Shown here piece after piece: positions 22,785 through 24,854 of a stretch of 24,854 bases of DNA (positions are counted from its first letter, which is position 1; the number at the start of each line of letters is the position of its first letter). Origin of the DNA: a virus; the IMG/VR virus record IMGVR_UViG_3300020214_000114, positions 1-24,854 of that record, one strand, 5' to 3'. Position numbers and translations under genes: made by a program. The notes beneath the pieces are model-generated. The model did not search any database. It was not told the origin of the DNA and worked only from the letters and a program-made list of their open reading frames with translations.

Positions 22785-24246
22785 AGAAGTAAAAATAGAA
22801 AAAATCGATGGTACATTCATCAAGATTCATTGCGAAAATTCAGTAGCAAAGGAGATATCCGATTATTTCACATTCAAGGTCCCAAACTCCCAATACTCTC
22901 CAGCATATAAGCGTAGAGTCTGGGATGGCCAAATTCGTTTATTTAACTACTTCACGCGCAAGATTTATACTGGTCTTCGAAACAAAATAGTACAGTTTTG
23001 CCTTGATAGAAATTACGAATGCAAGTTTGAAAATTTTAAGGAGGAGTTCTTTGAGGATTATAAGTCTTATATTGATGACCTACCTCTATACTCAGATTCT
23101 GGCGAAATCCAGCTCAGAGACTATCAGAGAAGGGCTGTGGAAATGGCTCTTGATCATAAGCGTAGTCTACTGATATCCCCAACAGGTAGCGGCAAGTCGT
23201 TGATCATTTACTGTATTCTGCGCTATCTTCTCAGCAAAAACAAAAGAGTTCTCATTCTTGTTCCTACCACAAACTTGGTTCACCAAATGAGATCGGATTT
23301 CATTGAATATGCGGGTAAGGATTGGAACGCAGAAAAGAACATTCACATAATATATGCAGGCAGAGAGAAAGAAACCACTAAGCCTATTGTTATATCTACA
23401 TGGCAAAGTGTATATGAATTGCCAGAGAAAACATTTGCAGATTACGACGCAGTAATCGGTGACGAGTGCCACCTTTTTAAGGCAAAATCATTGGTCAAAC
23501 TAATGACTAAGCTCAGAAATTGTCATATTCGCATTGGCACTACGGGTACATTAGATAATGTCCAGGTGCATAAGTTAGTTCTGGAAGGGCTGTTTGGTCC
23601 GCCTATTCGTGTCACAAGCACAAAGAATCTCATCGATAACAAAATTCTTTCTCAGTTAGACATCAATTGTGTTCAATTGAAATACGCAAAAGAAGAATGC
23701 GATTTGATGAAATACAAGACATATCAAGATGAAATTGAATATATTATTTCACATGAAAGAAGAAACAAGGTTACAGAAAAACTTTGCTCCTTGCTCAAAG
23801 GAAACAGTCTAATTCTTTTCTCGCAAGTACAAAAGCACGGTCTTCCGTTCTATCAATCTCTACAGAAAAAATGTACAGACAAGAAAGTGTATTTCATTTC
23901 TGGAATGACCGATGTAGAAGATCGAGAAGAGATTCGTAAAATTGTGGATAAGTCTAGTGATTCTATTCTCGTTGCGTCTTACGGTACATGCAGCACTGGT
24001 ATAAATATTAAGAACATACACAATATTGTATTTCTTCATCCTTCAAAATCAATAGTTCGTGTTTTACAATCAATTGGTCGCGGTCTTAGAATATCAGAAA
24101 CAAAAGATCATGTGATGATTTACGATTTAGTTGATGATCTTCGTCACAAAAAATATAAAAATCATGTATTTGATCATTTCCTTGAACGAATAAAAATTTA
24201 CGAAAACGAATCTTTCAATTTCAAACTAGTTCCGATAGATATCTGA
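22774..24246 (+). CDS. uvsW: DNA helicase UvsW
   Basis: This superfamily 2 helicase acts on branched recombination and stalled-fork intermediates and on R-loops. T4 UvsW has about 500 residues. An in-frame ATG lies at 22753, but the ATG at 22774 (490 residues) leaves a start resembling T4 and a normal 11-base overlap with uvsY. The N-terminal substrate-binding domain contains RRVWDGQIRLFN. Motifs numbered from the chosen start are Q-motif-like LRDYQRRAV at about 114, Walker A PTGSGKS at 136-142, motif Ia VLILVPTTNLVHQM, DECH at 230-233, motif III TTGT at 256-259, ASYGTCSTGINIK and motif VI QSIGRGLR at 432-439. All are intact. Confidence 0.94.
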   Translation: MGSEEVKIEKIDGTFIKIHCENSVAKEISDYFTFKVPNSQYSPAYKRRVWDGQIRLFNYFTRKIYTGLRNKIVQFCLDRNYECKFENFKEEFFEDYKSYIDDLPLYSDSGEIQLRDYQRRAVEMALDHKRSLLISPTGSGKSLIIYCILRYLLSKNKRVLILVPTTNLVHQMRSDFIEYAGKDWNAEKNIHIIYAGREKETTKPIVISTWQSVYELPEKTFADYDAVIGDECHLFKAKSLVKLMTKLRNCHIRIGTTGTLDNVQVHKLVLEGLFGPPIRVTSTKNLIDNKILSQLDINCVQLKYAKEECDLMKYKTYQDEIEYIISHERRNKVTEKLCSLLKGNSLILFSQVQKHGLPFYQSLQKKCTDKKVYFISGMTDVEDREEIRKIVDKSSDSILVASYGTCSTGINIKNIHNIVFLHPSKSIVRVLQSIGRGLRISETKDHVMIYDLVDDLRHKKYKNHVFDHFLERIKIYENESFNFKLVPIDI

Positions 24247-24249
24247 AAG

Positions 24250-24257
24250 GATAAATA
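24250..24257 (+). promoter_or_regulatory. Late-promoter octamer GATAAATA before the last gene
   Basis: GATAAATA lies in the 16-base gap after uvsW and ends 5 bases before the ATG at 24263. An AAAGGA at 24246-24251 overlaps the octamer and could serve as a ribosome-binding site on read-through messages. On a message started from this octamer that site would be lost. Confidence 0.48.
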
Positions 24258-24262
24258 GTCAT

Positions 24263-24854
24263 ATGGAAACTACTTGCAGATTACTCAAGCTGAGAAGTGG
24301 GGAAGAAGTTCTGTGTCTGCTAGCGGGAGAGAATGAATCAACGATTCATGTTTTACGCCCAATGGTTATCAAATCTCATATGACACATGATAACTTTGGT
24401 GTTACTAGAGAAATAACAGTTCTTCGTAATTGGCTAGAATTTACAGAAGCAAAAGAAGTTGATATTCCAAAAGATCATATCGCTACTATTTTAAAGCCTA
24501 GCGATAGCACAGTAAACTTATATCAAAACAGCATTCGTAAAGAAGAAAAAACAAAGAAAGCTGTCGAAGACGCACAAAAACAACTTGATGAAATTTTAGG
24601 CGATGAAGATACTTTCAATAAAATGCTAAAAGATTTGATGGGAGAAGAACCATCAGATGATGTAGAAAAACCAAAAGATAATCTTCCTAAATCACCAATG
24701 ATGCCATTTCCGTTTGGTCCTAATGGGAATAATGTTGGGATGTATTTTTCAATTCCTCCTAATATTTTTGAAGACCTTTTAGAAAATGGTCTTTTAGATT
24801 TTGATGCCCTCATGGGTCCTATGGATGATGAAGAAGATGATATTAGGCAAATCC
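24263..24854 (+). CDS. Conserved T4-like phage protein, Sm-like-looking N-terminus, 3'-truncated
   Basis: The frame is open from the ATG at 24263 to the window edge (197 codons, no stop). The first 80 or so residues look like a small beta-barrel: LLKLRSGEEVLCLLAGE, IHVLRPMVIKSHM, EITVLRNWLEFTE and VDIPKDHIATILKPSDS. Proteins with this 'L-R-SGEE-V-x-x-x' start occur next to uvsW in marine T4-like phages. The pattern recalls Sm/LSm folds, but this is my reading and not a secure family match. An acidic helical region (about 95-135), a Pro/Phe/Met segment (PMMPFPFGPNG) and a strongly acidic stretch (DDEEDD) follow. An RNA-binding or regulatory role is speculative. Confidence 0.6.
   Translation, partial: METTCRLLKLRSGEEVLCLLAGENESTIHVLRPMVIKSHMTHDNFGVTREITVLRNWLEFTEAKEVDIPKDHIATILKPSDSTVNLYQNSIRKEEKTKKAVEDAQKQLDEILGDEDTFNKMLKDLMGEEPSDDVEKPKDNLPKSPMMPFPFGPNGNNVGMYFSIPPNIFEDLLENGLLDFDALMGPMDDEEDDIRQI

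Noticed and set aside
24000-24007. Exact TATAAATA inside uvsW
   Set aside because: It lies in the helicase coding region, far from any start codon, so it is taken as a chance match; similar internal hits are at 4422, 6156 and 19247.
24523-24813. Minus-strand open frame of 96 residues near the window end
   Set aside because: It is antisense to the last conserved gene, and its Ser/Phe/Lys-rich translation is what acidic and Pro-rich sense codons give on the other strand.

Overview
The window is a continuous stretch of a T4-like myovirus (Caudoviricetes) genome. It is AT-rich, tightly packed and entirely coding on the + strand. The genes follow the T4 virion-assembly order seen in marine and cyanophage-type relatives. 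The host cannot be told from this window; an AT-rich aquatic bacterium is plausible. I see no tRNA, rRNA, CRISPR array, insertion sequence, integrase, intron or homing endonuclease. No gap between genes is longer than about 45 bases.

Layout. (1) 1-7595, baseplate: a 5'-truncated unknown gene, a hub-like protein, gp25, gp6, a short gp7/tail-protein-I-like wedge protein, a long gp8-like wedge protein, a DUF4815/gp10-like appendage protein and a cysteine-cluster protein of unknown role. (2) 7605-12489, neck and packaging: gp13, gp14, gp15 and the two terminase subunits gp16 and gp17. (3) 12493-16007, tail: two tandem sheath paralogues (gp18-like) followed by two tandem tube paralogues (gp19-like). 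(4) 16022-21729, head: portal gp20, core protein gp67, prohead protease gp21, a basic Ala-rich protein that looks like an internal head protein, scaffold gp22 and major capsid gp23. (5) 21772-24854: a third tube-like protein behind a perfect hairpin, then recombination mediator UvsY, helicase UvsW, and a 3'-truncated conserved phage protein with an Sm-like-looking N-terminus.

How the genes work together. Around gp20, the scaffold (gp22, gp67) and gp23 form a prohead. The gp21 protease cuts at L/I-x-E sites, which are common in gp22 and gp67, present at the expected place in gp23, and found in the basic protein only within its first 27 residues. gp16/gp17 fill the head, gp13/gp14/gp15 join it to the tail, and the sheath and tube assemble on the baseplate made by the first genes. 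UvsY/UvsW serve recombination-dependent replication.

Regulation. A T4-type late-promoter octamer (NATAAATA) sits just before seven start codons. Before gp22 and gp23 it is followed by a GGAG ribosome-binding site. Before gp6, gp8-like and gp13 it lies only 5-6 bases from the ATG with no Shine-Dalgarno sequence, so transcripts might be leaderless.

Most worth a second look: the paired sheath and tube duplications, the putative protease-matured internal head protein at 18483-19286, the octamer spacing, the hairpin at 21761-21780, and the cysteine-cluster protein at 6972-7595.
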